From the NCBI GenBank assembly GCA_964036045.1, contig OZ038391.1, positions 38,415,833 through 38,479,832 of the forward strand: 64,000 nucleotides of DNA. The letters are read 5' to 3'. Made by a program: the position numbers and the translations under genes. The notes under the pieces were generated by a model. That model saw nothing but the letters and a program-made list of their open reading frames with translations, was not told the DNA's origin and made no database searches. Source of the stretch: Eutreptiella sp. 'Long Island Sound 2002' (Eukaryota > Euglenozoa > Euglenophyceae > Eutreptiales > Eutreptiaceae). Shown in pieces: positions 1 to 11,440 of the stretch (the first letter of the stretch is position 1; each line of letters starts with the position of its first letter).

Positions 1-593
1 TTGTGATGGGGCCAAAACACCCCCGAATCGTTTGACTGTGAGTCGCGCGCAAGTGCGGCCCTGTTCGAGCTGGGGATCCACGTCTGACCGTCTTTTTCCG
101 TGATTTCCAGTGGACGGGGAGGGCGGGAAGGTGGGTCGTAACACTGCGCTGCATGTTGCATTCCACTTATTTTGCTCTGCCCTCCAGCCCCCACGAAATG
201 CCAGCCAGCCCCGAAGTTTGCCCGTGCTTGGACACTGGGGTGAGAATGCATTTCTGCATTGAATTCAACTGTCTGGGTTCTTAATCAAAGCATATTGGAA
301 TGAGCCCTATTGTTATCTGAGGAAAATATCATTTCTCACTTGTATCCACCACCTCCTTGCTTACCACCCATCTTCCAAAACGCATGCGAGTTCGTGGCGG
401 GGCAGAGCGCAATATTCTCACGGCCTAGGCGCAAGGCGATCTCCAGAATTGTGCCCAAGGCCATGGTTCAAACTTGTTGTGCCGATATCATGTGGATCGC
501 ATTGTGCTTGCAGCCTGGCCTCAACGCTGAGGAGTCCAGGCAGTGCTGTTGGGACGTTTGTGAAGAGACAGTGGGGGCGGGTAGGGGCAAGAC

Positions 594-703
594 GGCGCCT
601 TCCAGTAAACCAGCAGTAAGGTGAGAGGTTTTGCGGCAGCAGTAACCGGGCGCCTTCCAGTAAACCAGCAGTAAGGTGAGAGGTTTTGCGGCAGCAGTAA
701 CCG
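594..703. repeat. 55-bp tandem duplication
   Basis: Two head-to-tail copies of a 55-bp segment, 594-648 and 649-703, look identical. Each begins GGCGCCTTCCAG and ends GCAGCAGTAACCG. It lies in otherwise unique non-coding sequence, so it is probably a recent duplication. Confidence 0.9.
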
Positions 704-2102
704 TCGCTACTGGTGCGTGCACTGTCCGGGAGTAGCGTCTGAACCCGCAAAGTACCGATTTAAAATCGGAACACGCCCAGGTGCCTGTGGTTGCGCTGGA
801 TTGCAAATTAGAATTTGATAGTGGATGATTTGCTTAGGCTAACCCTCATCCTGAGCCTGACCTTAACCTGCTCTCCTTTTCCACCCCGCCCTGGGATGCA
901 CATACTGCCTCCTTCAATATGCTCCGTCAATGTGCTGGTTTTGTATCTGTGTGTCTGGGTCCACATACTGCATCGTTCATGCGCTTTACATGTGGCTAGA
1001 CCGCTCATATGCAATGGACCGGTAGCCGTCACCACACCCTGAGGGACGCTGAAGTTTGGTGAACACAACACTGCCCTCTGAATGTTGGCAATTGGAGCAA
1101 CAAAGTGCATTTGCACAACAGCGAACCAATGCTACGGCATTCCAAACACTAGAAACACAGGAACCCCCAATACCAAGGCATGGTACTCATTGAGCTCATG
1201 CGGACCAGATGGAAATTATGGCATCACTGAAGATCACTCTCAGGTCCTCTGACCAGCAACCTGCCAGCTGCATGGAGATGATGCCATCTGATGTTCGCAC
1301 TACCCTTTAAACAGAGATATTCTCGAGAGCACACCAGGACACATGTCACCCCGCACTGCTCCCCGCCCCCCAAAAAACGAAACAAAATACAGGAGAACCC
1401 CAATATCCACCCCTCTTGTTAAAATTGAACAAGTCAAAGTGAAAGTTCCCTCGCCCCGACCCCATCCCGATGACTGCTTTCGGGCAGCATTCATTGGTAT
1501 CAGCATACTACACCAATTGGATCTCAGTTGCACTGCGCTCACCGCTCACCGTGCGTGAGGCACCCTCTATGGCATCTGTGGTGAACGTCCCTCAACGTAG
1601 AACAGGCGTTAGCTGCCGACGGCAACTCAGAGCCTTGCCATGCGTACTATCCCCAACTCTAGAGGTTGGGGTAAGTGGGAAATGTAAAGGTCAAGAAAAT
1701 GGAATCACTCACATGTCTAGTGCAACACACTGGTTCGCTGTGTGTGGAAGGAACCTTTTAAACTGCTGCAGTTGATGTCCAGGGGAATATGGCTGAAAGT
1801 ACAGTTGCCTCGCTCCCCCAAGGGAAAGGGACGTGTGACTCCCTTTGCAGAGTAATTACCTTTGTCTTCCCCTGAAAATGGCCTTAGCATCACAAATGGA
1901 TGGCCAATTGTTGTGTTTGGGTAAAAATAACAGTGAGGTCCTTGGGGAATGCCGTGCACGCAGTGCGCACGCAGTGCAAACTTTTGTATGTCGGCAACTA
2001 CTTGAACCTAGGTTTTTTTTTGCCTTTTTTCACTAGTTGGTTGTTCCATATCAGATTTTTTTACGTTTCTTGTGCATTGAGGATCGGGCGCATTTGAATT
2101 GC

Positions 2103-2147
2103 CACCCATTTTCACCCATTTTCACCCATTTTAGCCCATTTTTACCC
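2103..2147. repeat. 10-bp minisatellite CACCCATTTT
   Basis: Four to five copies of CACCCATTTT stand in tandem; the first three are near-perfect and the later ones diverge (AGCCCATTTTTACCC). It lies just upstream of a possible splice acceptor at 2174. Confidence 0.85.
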
Positions 2148-2174
2148 TGCTTTGTTGCACGTTCTTTGTTGTAG

Positions 2175-3564
2175 GTGGATGCTGGATTATGATGATGGGG
2201 AATCACCAGATGTCGTGTACATTCACAGTGCAACAAATCGGCAGGTGGGTTGTTACACACTCCAAAGTGGATTCCAACCTTCATGGTCATTGCCTTCTCT
2301 CGGAAACAATGTCTTTGTGGATTCTCTTTATGAGCCAGCACTTGAACCCTCCATCCGCACTCTCGGATCAATGTGAATCAGTAGCATGGCTTATCAATAA
2401 CGGCCCACATAGTGCTGCATATTGCTACAAGTTGGGCCCCAATGGAATCAAGGCAGAATGCCTATGTCCCCAGAACGCTACCATCATCTTCCAACACACT
2501 CACGCAACAGCAGATTGCGCTTGGCCACGGCCACCAAGCACCAGAGACATGAAGGCTCATGTGACGCCTGCATAAATGTAGGGGGGGTTTCCTCCCTTCC
2601 TCCCTGGCTAGGTTTCATTGTGTCAGCACCGCATGCGTGCGCACGTAGTGCCCACGCAGTGCACCAACTTGGCATTGGAGTGGAGTGGACCGTTGTTGTA
2701 TGCTAACCCCTTAGGCCACCACATCCGTGCCTGAAAAGCCTGTGTAGTGCACCGGTAAGTGACATGTCTACCTGCGGTGCGCAGTGCAACTGAGGCACCC
2801 TCGCACCCTAGCTAACTGAGGCACCCTAGCAACACTGTACCTGTCCTTATGCTTCCACTTTCCCAAACCAACACGTGCATATATTTCACCATTTTTCGAC
2901 CAAATGGATCTAATCGAGCTTGGCCGGGAATGGGCTGACGGGAAACCAATATGATATTTCTCTCTCTTTCGAGGCCACATTGAACGTGAAGCTCACCACA
3001 TGCGATCAGTGTGGGCGTCGTATTTGGGTTGATTACTTAGTTTTTCAGAGAATGGTGGAGTGGTGTCAAAATGGACAATGGAGTATTTGTTTTTTTGGGG
3101 GGGGGGGGGTATTTGGCATCATTGCATGGGGTGTTGTATGAGGCATTGTTTTTTCTGGGGGGGGGGTAAGTGTCCATGAGGTGTTTGTCATTCCCAAAAT
3201 AATGCAAACGTTGTTAATTCTTCAAGGAAGGGATTTGTGGGCTGCACATGGGGCAGAATATTAAAAAGGGAATTCTGTTTGTGGGGGCTAGGGGCTAGTG
3301 GTTGCACTGCAACCATAATTTAGTTGGGTTCCATTTGGCGTTGATTGCTTGCCCCTTTTAATCTGTTTGCTAACAGACCGCAATGTCCACCACGACGATG
3401 TACCATCAAAATCAATTGGTTTGACCAGGAACTCCAAAAAGTACCTCTGGAGCACACAAGTTGAACACATTGAGATAGCCAAAAAGAAAAACAACGAATT
3501 TGGTGCTACTGAGGACAAATTCACCCATCCAAACATAATTGTGGTGTCTAGAAAATACATTTGA
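2175..3564 (+). CDS. possible 3' exons of an unidentified gene
   Basis: Three stretches look like exons on the + strand. 2175-2244 lies between TTGTAG and GTGGGT and reads WMLDYDDGESPDVV. 2974-3027 follows a pyrimidine-rich CTCTCTTTCGAG and reads REAHHMRSVWASYL. 3377-3564 follows TTTGCTAACAG, reads RNVHHDDVPSKSIGLTRNS and ends at a TGA. The second and third exons join in phase (G plus AC makes Asp). The first ends in phase 0 and does not join the second directly, so at least one exon would be missing. The last exon is lysine-rich and ends about 110 bp before the first LSM14 exon. I do not recognise the protein. Chance open frames remain a real alternative. Confidence 0.27.
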
Positions 3565-3696
3565 TTACAACTGAAGGTTCTGAAGCTTTATGAATCCTCC
3601 TCAACCGTTGGGTGGACTCTGGTCTAGGCCACTATTGCCACATGCCGCAAATCTTTTCACAGTTTTTTGCAGAGCTTGTCCAGTTCTGTTGCACAC

Positions 3697-6473
3697 ATGA
3701 TCGGAGGAGGTGGACTTGGTGGACTTGGTCAGGCAGGGGGACAGGGCCCTCCGGGTGCGGCCGGTGGGATTCAAGGCAGTAAAATCAGTTTGATCAGTAA
3801 GAGTGAGATTCGATATGAGGGCGTGCTCTACAGCATCAACCCCGATGAAAACACCGTCGCCCTTCGCAACGTGCGAATGTTCGGGACCGAAGGCCGCAAG
3901 CAAGGCCCCCAGATCCCTCCGGGTGAACAGCTGTACGAATTCATCATTTTCCGCGGCAGTGATATCAAGGTGTGCATTGTGATTCGTTGGATGGTGTTCG
4001 TTCTCCAGGCCTTTTCGGTTGTTGTGTGACTCCTCCTCCCAGATCAAAGTTGCTTGGTTCTGACAAATGAAAGGACAGATTTGGAGAAATGTTCCCCGCC
4101 CCCGCTGATCTGAGCTGCGGCCACGTCCCTCTCGTGTGACACCTCGTCGGCCCGTGGACCGACGAGGCCTTGGCCAGTCACCCGTTGTATTTGTTTGCTG
4201 GAGTTGGTTCTGTTGCCCCATCACAGTGCCAGTAGTTCTGCCAGTCGGGGGGTCCCTTTGTAGCCTTTGCCAGTGGAGCTGAGTCTGTGTAACACTTGTT
4301 GGGACACCTGTCGGGCAGTACGCATACTGACCCCTGGACCCCGACATTCTTGCGCCCTCCGAAGGCCACTTCTGACGAACGCGGTGCGCCCAAGCAGCCT
4401 GGCACCCTGCCCTAAACGCTCTAACAGCTTGTGGCTTTTGAGGTTTCTGTACAAAGGGGGTGTTGACTGCACCCCCTGTACAATTCTGCACCGAAGCCCA
4501 TTACCAAGACGGCCAAATGACTGCCAAAGCATCTCAAGAACCCCCTTTTTTGTGCAGAAGGGGGGGGGGGGCTTGTGCCTGCAGTTGTGATGTATGTGAC
4601 TTATGCACTGTTCATCTTCTTTGTGACAATGCCGCGCCTCTGGCGCCGCAACAGGAGAATGCGATCTCTGGTGCCAATTTTCGGTTGCAAAGCGACAAAC
4701 GAACAAACAAACAATGTAGTATGCCCAGGTCGACACCTGTGCATTTTCCATCACCGGGTGAAGGGGGCGATGTTAGGGAAGGGAATTGAAAATCAAACAT
4801 GTTTTACAAAGCGCTGGGACAGTGCGGGTACAGAGACTTTACAATGTGTCGTGAAACGCATTTGCCCACAGCTTTGCACCATCCCACTGCTGCTTCTACA
4901 ACATCATTTCGTTTCACTCACCGCCCAAGAAAAATTCGGAGGAGGCCAGCACCCCTCTGAAAGTGCTAACGGGGGTGATACTGGGTCCCTTTCGTGATGA
5001 TCACCTCCAAAGGAACGCGTCCAGGGCTGTGCTTGAAGGGGTCTTGTCACCAAAAATGACCGAAATAGCCCACCCCTCCACCCCCTTTAGGATTTGACCG
5101 TCTACGACGTGGCCGCCAACGAGCAAGAGAACAAGGCTGCGAAGCCCGCGCAAGGCGCCCCCCCTCAGGACCCGGCGATCTTGAACGCATGGTCGCAGCC
5201 GGCGAAGCCTCAGATGCCGCCGGGCGGGGGCCAGGGCGGCTGGCAGTCCATGCAGCAGCCGCCGCAGCGGGGCCCCGCGCCCGGCTCCGGTCCGCCCAAC
5301 GCCTGGGGCCGGGGCCCCCCGCAGGGCATGGGGGGGCCGCCCCCGAACCGGTTCTCGCCAGCGGCGTTCGGGCCACCCCAGAGCCGAGGGCCCCCTGGGG
5401 CCGACGGCTGGGGCCCCCCGCAGCCGTTCATGCGCGGGCCGCCGGGGGGCTTCGACGGAAGGCCCGACATGAAGGGCGGTGGCGGCCGCATGGGCGACCG
5501 CCCCCCGCCGGGCAAGGGCGGCATGTTCGACACATTTGACAACGGCCCGCCGGGCCCCGGTCAGTTCCATGACCGCCTCGGCGGCGGCGGCAGATATGGG
5601 GACCACGGCCCCGACAGAAGGATGCCCCCGAGGGAGAAGGGGGGCGGCGGGTACGGCGGTAAGGGTGGTGGTCCGTCGGAAGACCGTGGGTATGGCTACG
5701 GCTACGGCAAGGGGAAAGGCGGAAAGTCCCAGCACACCGGCCAGAATTTCAAGCCAAGCCAAGGGGCGACACCGAGCCGTGAGTTCGCAAGCGCGTTCGA
5801 TTTTGAGCAGAGCAATGCGAAACTAGATATGGAGGCCGTTGCACAAGAAGTTGAGAAGGAGGAGACCTTGGATGAAAAGAAGGCCCCTGCCAGCACCTAT
5901 AACAAGGTACGACCAGCTACTACACTCTACGATCTTGAACCATCTTTTCCAACCATCTGCAACTATCTGCAACCCTGGCAAACTAGTTGCAATTTTACAA
6001 CCCTCTCACTTCCACAACCCCTTGCAATCCAACAACCTGTGACGGACCTGAAAGCAATTAGCTCGGTGCATTTTTTGGATCGCAAGCAGCAGGGTTGCAG
6101 GCTGTTCGTAGTCCTGCACCACCTGCTGCTGGCATCCGGTTCCTCAGACGTGCAGCTGAATCCCACTGACTCGTGCACAGGTTGCAGATGATTCCTACCG
6201 AGCCGTGGATGTGACGGGACACTGGCTTCCCCGAGCCTCACCGACTCCAGGCAATACTACCACGCACAGGCCCCATTTGTCTCAATGCGAAAGACACCAT
6301 CCAAACTGTCAAGTCGCACCATGGCGACGCTTGGGCATGTCTTCAACCCGCTGATGCAACAATCCACAATTATTTTTCATACCTCCAATGAAAAAGTTAC
6401 TCTTTTGCCCTGGTTGGGAATTGCCATACCATGTGCCACCTGGCACTGCGGCTACCCAATCTGCGCTCTGCTA

Positions 6474-6535
<62 letters not shown>

Positions 6536-7799
6536 GCTACTACTAATCTGCACGGAAGTGCAATCTTGCACGGATTTGCAGTTCTCAAACAGGAATGCGA
6601 TTTTCTGGCTCTGGCCGACATACGAGTGGTTGTGGGTGTAAAACCACTCCCAAATGGGGGATAAAACCACCCCCAACCCCTTTTTTGGCCATTTTTGACC
6701 CCTGGGGTGGTTTTATGCCACCTGGGGGTGGTTTTATCCCCTCTTTTAGGGGAGTCGTTTCATCATCCTTTTAGGGGAGTGCTTTTATCATCCCAAAGGG
6801 GTGGTTTTATCCCCCCATTGAGGGGCGTTTATCACCCTTTTGGGGTGGTTTTGTCCCCCCTTTTTGGGATTGGTGTTGGGCAGGGGGTTTGTCACCCTTT
6901 TAAGGGGGGGGGGGCATTGGCCCAGTTCTATGTGAACCAGGAATCACAGTCCGGAATGTTGTGCTGTATGTAGAACACCCTTGGGGAGGGGGGGGGTGGC
7001 TTGCCCATTGCCATTTCAGGTGTGGAGGTAGGAGAGGTGATGGAAGGTCACGGAACCGCATGTGATTGTACACTCAGTGTTTTGTTTCACAGTGATCTTT
7101 GCCTGTGCCCCGTGCTTCGACCCCTTTGGCGAACCTGCGTTAAACAGCCAGTCCCAGTCAAGGAAACAAACAAAATGGGGCCTTACATTGCTCTTTGTTG
7201 TGTCGTTTGTGGTCCTGGTGGCATAAAACCACCCCAGGGTGGTTTTAAGGGTGGTTTTATCCCCCATTTGGGAGGTGGTTTTATGCCCATGACCAGACAT
7301 ACCGGTGGGGCATCGGTTGCAAGCCTCCATCTTTTCAAAACACTGCATAACCCCTTGCAGGCCTCTGCAACCCCTTCCAGCCCTGTACATCCTCGTACGA
7401 ACCTTTGCAGCCCTTTACAGCCCCAAAGCCCCGTATACCACTGTGTGTTCCCTTACAACCAAACCTCTACAACCTTTTGCAACTGTCCACAGCGATTTAC
7501 AACTCCGTAACCCGTTACAACCCCTTTGCAACTTCATAGCCCCGCTGCAACCCTCTTCAACCCTTCAGGATTCTTTCTTCGACGAAATCAGCTGCGAAGC
7601 GTTGGACAGGAAGAGTGGAGGGCGTGGCCAGTACACACGCGAAATGCGGGACGCCCAGAGGCAAGTCGACATTGAGACGTTCGGGAAGATGAGTTTGGAT
7701 TCCAGCCGAGGAGACTCGGGATATAAAGGCGGTTATCGGGGTGGCAAAGGGAAAGGCATGGGGTACAAGGGGTCTGGTGGCAAGGGGATGGGTTACTGA
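3697..7799 (+). CDS. LSM14: LSM14/Scd6/RAP55 mRNP protein, 3 coding exons
   Basis: Exons 3697-3969, 5091-5906 and 7569-7799 join in phase 0 to about 439 aa. Exon 1 encodes the divergent LSm domain ([16 protein letters not shown], then IIFRGSDIK), after a Gly-rich N-terminus. Exon 2 opens DLTVYDV, has PQDPAI, a long Pro/Gly/Arg-rich disordered region (about residues 110-320), and the FDF box ([15 protein letters not shown], near residue 326). Exon 3 carries the FFD box ([13 protein letters not shown]) and TFG box (ETFGKMSLD) and a Gly/Lys/Tyr-rich tail. This order is diagnostic of the family, which represses translation and promotes decapping in cytoplasmic P-bodies by binding the DEAD-box helicase DDX6 and decapping factors. 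Start: ATG 3697 precedes the LSm fold; TTTTTTGCAG just upstream (to 3672) looks like a 5'-UTR acceptor. Donors are GTGTGC and GTACGA; acceptors are CCCTTTAG and CCCTTCAG. Confidence 0.95.
3970..5090 (+). other. LSM14 intron 1
   Basis: A 1,121-bp intron between GTGTGC and CCCTTTAG. I see no gene in it. It contains a G homopolymer near 4560-4571. Open frames on the minus strand, including a 296-codon one that overlaps exon 1 antisense, show no family resemblance. Confidence 0.8.
6471..6546. repeat. (CTA)n microsatellite
   Basis: About 25 CTA/TAC triplets with a few interruptions, inside LSM14 intron 2. Poly-Leu, poly-Thr, poly-Ser and poly-Val open frames across it are translation artefacts. 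Confidence 0.97.
6636..6900. repeat. fold-back minisatellite, GGGGTGGTTTTAT family
   Basis: Copies of AAAACCACCCCC (6640-6680) are followed by many inverted copies of GGGGTGGTTTTAT (6713-6870), so the segment can fold on itself. A related cluster lies at 7224-7285 in the same intron. Confidence 0.8.
7014..7090 (-). repeat. dispersed repeat copy A
   Basis: About 77 bp here match, in reverse complement and with scattered mismatches, 14586-14662. Shared landmarks are AACACTGAGTGTACA, TGACCTTCC and CTCTCCTACCTCCA. This suggests a dispersed element or its fragment. This copy is in LSM14 intron 2. Confidence 0.75.
7224..7247. repeat. perfect 11-bp inverted repeat
   Basis: TAAAACCACCC and GGGTGGTTTTA are exact reverse complements separated by CA. 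The hairpin belongs to the same family as 6636-6900 and is followed by further GGTGGTTTTAT copies up to about 7285. Confidence 0.85.
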
Positions 7800-7925
7800 T
7801 TTAAGCCATCGCTTTTTGTGAGGCTGCTTTGTAAAATTGTCCAATTTGTTTTATGCTTTTGTCAGGCATCACGTATTCCAAAAATCATTCAGAGGGTCTG
7901 CAGGAGTTGGACATTTGGAGAGAGA

Positions 7926-8057
7926 CTGTTGGAGACCGCCTGTTCAAGTTGGCAGTTGACGAATGGGGGTTGGTTCTGCAGAAGGCAGTTGGCGATCGCC
8001 TGTTCAAGTTGGCAGTTGACGAATGGGGGTTGGTTCTGCAGAAGGCAGTTGGCGATC
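7926..8057. repeat. 60-bp tandem duplication after LSM14
   Basis: A 60-bp unit occurs 2.2 times. The shared core runs from CGCCTGTTCAAGTTGGCAG to CTGCAGAAGGCAGTTGGCGA, and the second and third starts are exactly 60 bp apart. Because 60 is a multiple of three, one frame reads a repeated peptide (RLFKLAVDEWGLVLQKAVGD), which makes the stretch look coding. It probably lies in the LSM14 3'-UTR. Confidence 0.85.
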
Positions 8058-9642
8058 AAGTAACAGTAGTTAGCACAGAAGCGACCACAGTTGCTGATTC
8101 ATTAACAGTAGTTACTGATTGACCGACGTTTTCTGGGCATACAGTCGTTTCTTTTGTTCAACACTGTGATCATCCATCGATGGGGGAGCAGTGTGCACAT
8201 GCATGTGGCTGCAGTAGTTTCCAGGCATGCGGCATTCACAGGACAGAACGAGTGCGTTTGACCTCTCAATCAATTTGTGTGATACCCTTTCTGCAATGCG
8301 TGTCAGGAATAGACACACATGCAGCCTGGAGGTAGTGGGTTCATATGCCCCAGAGTAATATGTCTTGCTTCCATCAAGGTGTGGGGTGGATATGGTGTTA
8401 ATATTGAATCTTTTGCATACTGAGCAAGGTGGATTCTGTTCAGTGATATGGGGCATTGCATTCAGCCTTTCGGTGAATAGCAGCGAACGAACTGTCAGTA
8501 CCGATTTCCATCCGGTGGATCCAAACGCATGAATGTGGCACTGTGGCAGTAATGCATACCAAGATGATCTGCACTCTGGTGGAGATTCGGGATGGTGGCC
8601 TTTTCAGGCTGTGCTGTCCAGGGATATATTAATATGTGAGATCATTGGCTCGCCATGCTGCTGCTTATTCTATGAAAAGGGGATGTACATTGGTACCAGT
8701 GGATAGTGCCAAAAACAGAGTTCAAATGTAGAAGTGATGATTGTGTGAATTGAGACAATAGATCAGCCAGAAAGACCCTGGCCAGCAGAAGATGTCGTGT
8801 GCCCCCCCCCCCCCCATTTAGTAGCATTGTAAGAGAGTACGGCGCATGGCGGCGTGCTCTCCTGTATGATAAATCTTTTGGGAGGGTAGTGAGGCTATGG
8901 AAAGCCTATACCTGTGCAAATTGCTCTTTTCTGTGCAAACCGCTCTTTTCGTGGTGACACATTGAAAGCCCTTGCAAGGTGTGTGGTGCAGTATGCAAGA
9001 ACGCTTGTGAGTATTGTTGATTTGCGGGCCGTCTCGAAGTATTGCTACTACTTCTTGTTTGCACCTATCTCTGGAATCCACAGCTTCCAGGTGTTGTTGT
9101 TCAGAGTCTGCTATGGAATGAAATTGTGCTGTTGTGCCCTGTGTGTGTGGTCAGAAAGGCCTTATGTGCTGGTGGAATGGTCATGCTGTCAGGGTCTAAA
9201 TGTTGTTGAAAAACTCCAACAAAGAAACACCTCCAAGTACAATTTTGCAAACAGCCTGTTGGCTGTGTTGCCCCATTTAAGCCTGCATGCTTTCTTCTGG
9301 TGTTTTACAAGTTTCACAGGCTAAAATCAGGACCAGAAGATTGCTAACACCAGTGTCAGATTTGGCGTATGGTGTAGTTTGTGTTTGTGTGTGGTCAGTG
9401 TGAATCCCCTGGGGCATCATCAGTTTTTTACCCTCCCCCCCCCCTTTTTTTGGGGGGGCGGGGGATCTCATGAGAAAAAAATTTTGGGTGGTAGAAGTTT
9501 GCTATTTTTTGACAGGTTATGCCTTTTGAATGTTTGTTTTTGTCCCCACCCATTTCTGCCCAACAGTTGACTCATTGGGAAGCTTGATGTGATAATTCCA
9601 AATATTTTTCAAGTAGAAATGTCAACAGAGTCTGTCCCAGCT

Positions 9643-9718
9643 CAGTCTCACCTCACCTCAACTCTCACCTCTTTCTCATTCTCACGTCACCTCACCTCAC
9701 CTCACCTCACCTCACTTT
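9643..9718. repeat. TCACC-rich simple repeat
   Basis: Runs of CTCACCTCACCTCACC, interrupted once in the middle, lie in the intergenic region. No coding signal is associated. Confidence 0.9.
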
Positions 9719-10398
9719 CTTTTTAATTCTGTTTTTCTCTGCCGTTTTGTATTCAGTGCTCAGTGACCACAAAAGCAAGGTCAAGCCATTTTCAAGCTTG
9801 TGCAATTTTTGGAATGAACCACAATCAATTGTGTGACACCATAGGAGGGAAAAATAGAGACACTCCTGTTTGCATGAGGCATTCGGCGATCAGTGTTGCA
9901 CTGATATGAAAATGCTTCAGGCGAAGTTTGGGGCGGATTTATGCATGCATTGTACAAATGGTGTTGCAAGTTGTGTTTCAAATTAGTGGGCAAGTAACAG
10001 TAACAATAGTTGAAATGAAAATTTACATTGAAAGATATTGTAAATCAAGAGCTAGTGCACTGAAGATCGGACCAACAACAACAACATCCGTAACCAGTTC
10101 GTGCTAAGCACAAGGCTTGGGTACCACCCCAGGGATGACCCTTTGCATATACTACTTGACATTCAGGGTTACCTACTTTACCTTTTACTTTTTATTTTGT
10201 GTTGGCTTCTGAGTGTTTGTTTGCTGTGGTGTGGTGTTGGTGCATGTGCTGGTGTGTGTTTGTTTTTGTTTGGGAGGCTTTGGCGTGCTTGGTCGTGCTA
10301 CCTATATGGGCTCGGGGTGTTCAAGTTGGCCAGCTTTGGTGAGCATGTCTTGGCTTGTGCGGGCAAATTTAGGGGAGTAGATGGGCCAGTTTGTTCAG

Positions 10399-10463
10399 GT
10401 GGGCCAGTTTCGGAGGATTAGTTAGGTGGGCCAGTTTCGGAGGATTAGTTAGGTGGGCCAGTT
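10399..10463. repeat. 27-bp minisatellite GTGGGCCAGTTT
   Basis: Two full 27-bp copies (10399-10425 and 10426-10452) and a third partial one share GTGGGCCAGTTTCGGAGG. Looser GGGCCAGTT copies continue to about 10630. Confidence 0.85.
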
Positions 10464-10683
10464 CTGCAGCAATGTGTGTTTTCTGGACTGTCTGGTTTCT
10501 GGTCTGCTTGTGTGTAGAGGTAGTAAGCTTTGGTCTGCTTAGGGGGGTAGTGTGGGCCAGTTCAGGGGAGCAATTGGGCCAGTGTGTGCTTCAAGTGGGC
10601 TAGTTTTGGGTAGTTAGTTGGGCCAGTTTTTGAGATTGGGTTGGGTTCTGGAATCCGCTGGGGCGGGGGGGGGGGGTCGCCGT

Positions 10684-10740
10684 TGAGAGAGAGAGAGAGA
10701 GTGTGTGTGTGTGTGTGTGTATGTGTGTGTGTGTGTGTTG
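10684..10740. repeat. compound (GA)n(GT)n microsatellite
   Basis: (GA)n runs directly into (GT)n with a single AT interruption. A G homopolymer lies just upstream, near 10665-10677. Confidence 0.97.
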
Positions 10741-11440
10741 TGTGCGTGGTGTATGCCCCGGGTATGCGCCCTAAAAGCCTAAGGGTGTGGCATTCCGGTC
10801 CCGTATTATTGGCGTGGGAAAGTTTGGCATTCTATGTAAGGTGCAATTGCTTGGAGGGTGCCGATGAACTGGCAAGAGCAACTCTGGTCACTAGAAACCT
10901 TTTTATGGCTACCTACAAAAAGGGTGATAGCGCCATGCACGACTCTCCGGGCAAAGAGATCAGCAAATGAGACAGGTGAAACTTCATCAAGGAAGAGTGT
11001 TCTCAACAAGAATAGGCATCTCTCAGTGCATGCGCAGTATGCTCAGGAAGAAAGGTGACCATGCCATGCAAATGAATCGTGGTGTGGGGCGCCGGTTGGA
11101 CAGTGCCGCGCCAGAGTGGACTAGCTGTTAATGACCTGAGTGAGCAAGTGTGTTTATATTTGTATGGTGTGTCGTGCTTTAAGAGCTGTCACTGGTACAG
11201 TCACCGGACATGTGGTAGCTTGTAGAGCCAAAGTGGTCTTTAGCATTCGTCTTGGACGGTAGCTGCAGCGCGTGGTTCAGTGTGCGGGCAAGTACGGGCA
11301 CATCTCAACCAGGTTGTCATAACCAGATGATCTGCGGATGTCACAACCAGATGATCTGCGAAGATTTGACCTGTGCATGGGATGGAATTGCCACTTTTGC
11401 ACTTTGAATTCCACATACACAGCTAGAGGTTATGATTTTG

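Larger units (their letters stand above)
1..2174. other. 5' end of window, no gene recognised
   Basis: No frame gives a protein I recognise, and the open frames present are short and of biased composition. The stretch holds one exact tandem duplication (594-703) and a decamer repeat (2103-2147). If the exon proposed at 2175-2244 is real, this segment would be an intron or the 5' part of that gene. Confidence 0.5.
5907..7568 (+). other. LSM14 intron 2, repeat-rich
   Basis: A 1,662-bp intron (GTACGA..CCCTTCAG). It contains degenerate C-rich TGCAACCCCT-like runs at both ends (about 5930-6045 and 7330-7565), a CTA microsatellite, a fold-back GGGGTGGTTTTAT minisatellite and one copy of a dispersed repeat (7014-7090). 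No exon is evident. Confidence 0.85.
7800..11440. other. LSM14 3' flank and intergenic region
   Basis: The LSM14 3'-UTR must lie at the start, but I see no clear polyadenylation signal. The rest holds a 60-bp tandem duplication, a TCACC-rich tract, a 27-bp minisatellite and GA/GT microsatellites. Open frames such as 8914-9324 (+) or 8112-8456 (-) resemble no known protein and have no convincing splice context. The region would also hold the 3' flank of the proposed minus-strand gene ending at 11441. Confidence 0.5.

Noticed and set aside
3601-4491. A 296-codon minus-strand open frame
   Set aside because: It is antisense to LSM14 exon 1 and runs into intron 1; no domain is seen.
5001-5762. 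Long frames antisense or out of frame over LSM14 exon 2
   Set aside because: They are shadows of the Pro/Gly-rich exon, which is GC-rich and open in several frames.
8914-9324. A 136-codon plus-strand open frame
   Set aside because: It has a non-ATG start, no family resemblance and a reverse-strand frame of similar length; it is probably chance.
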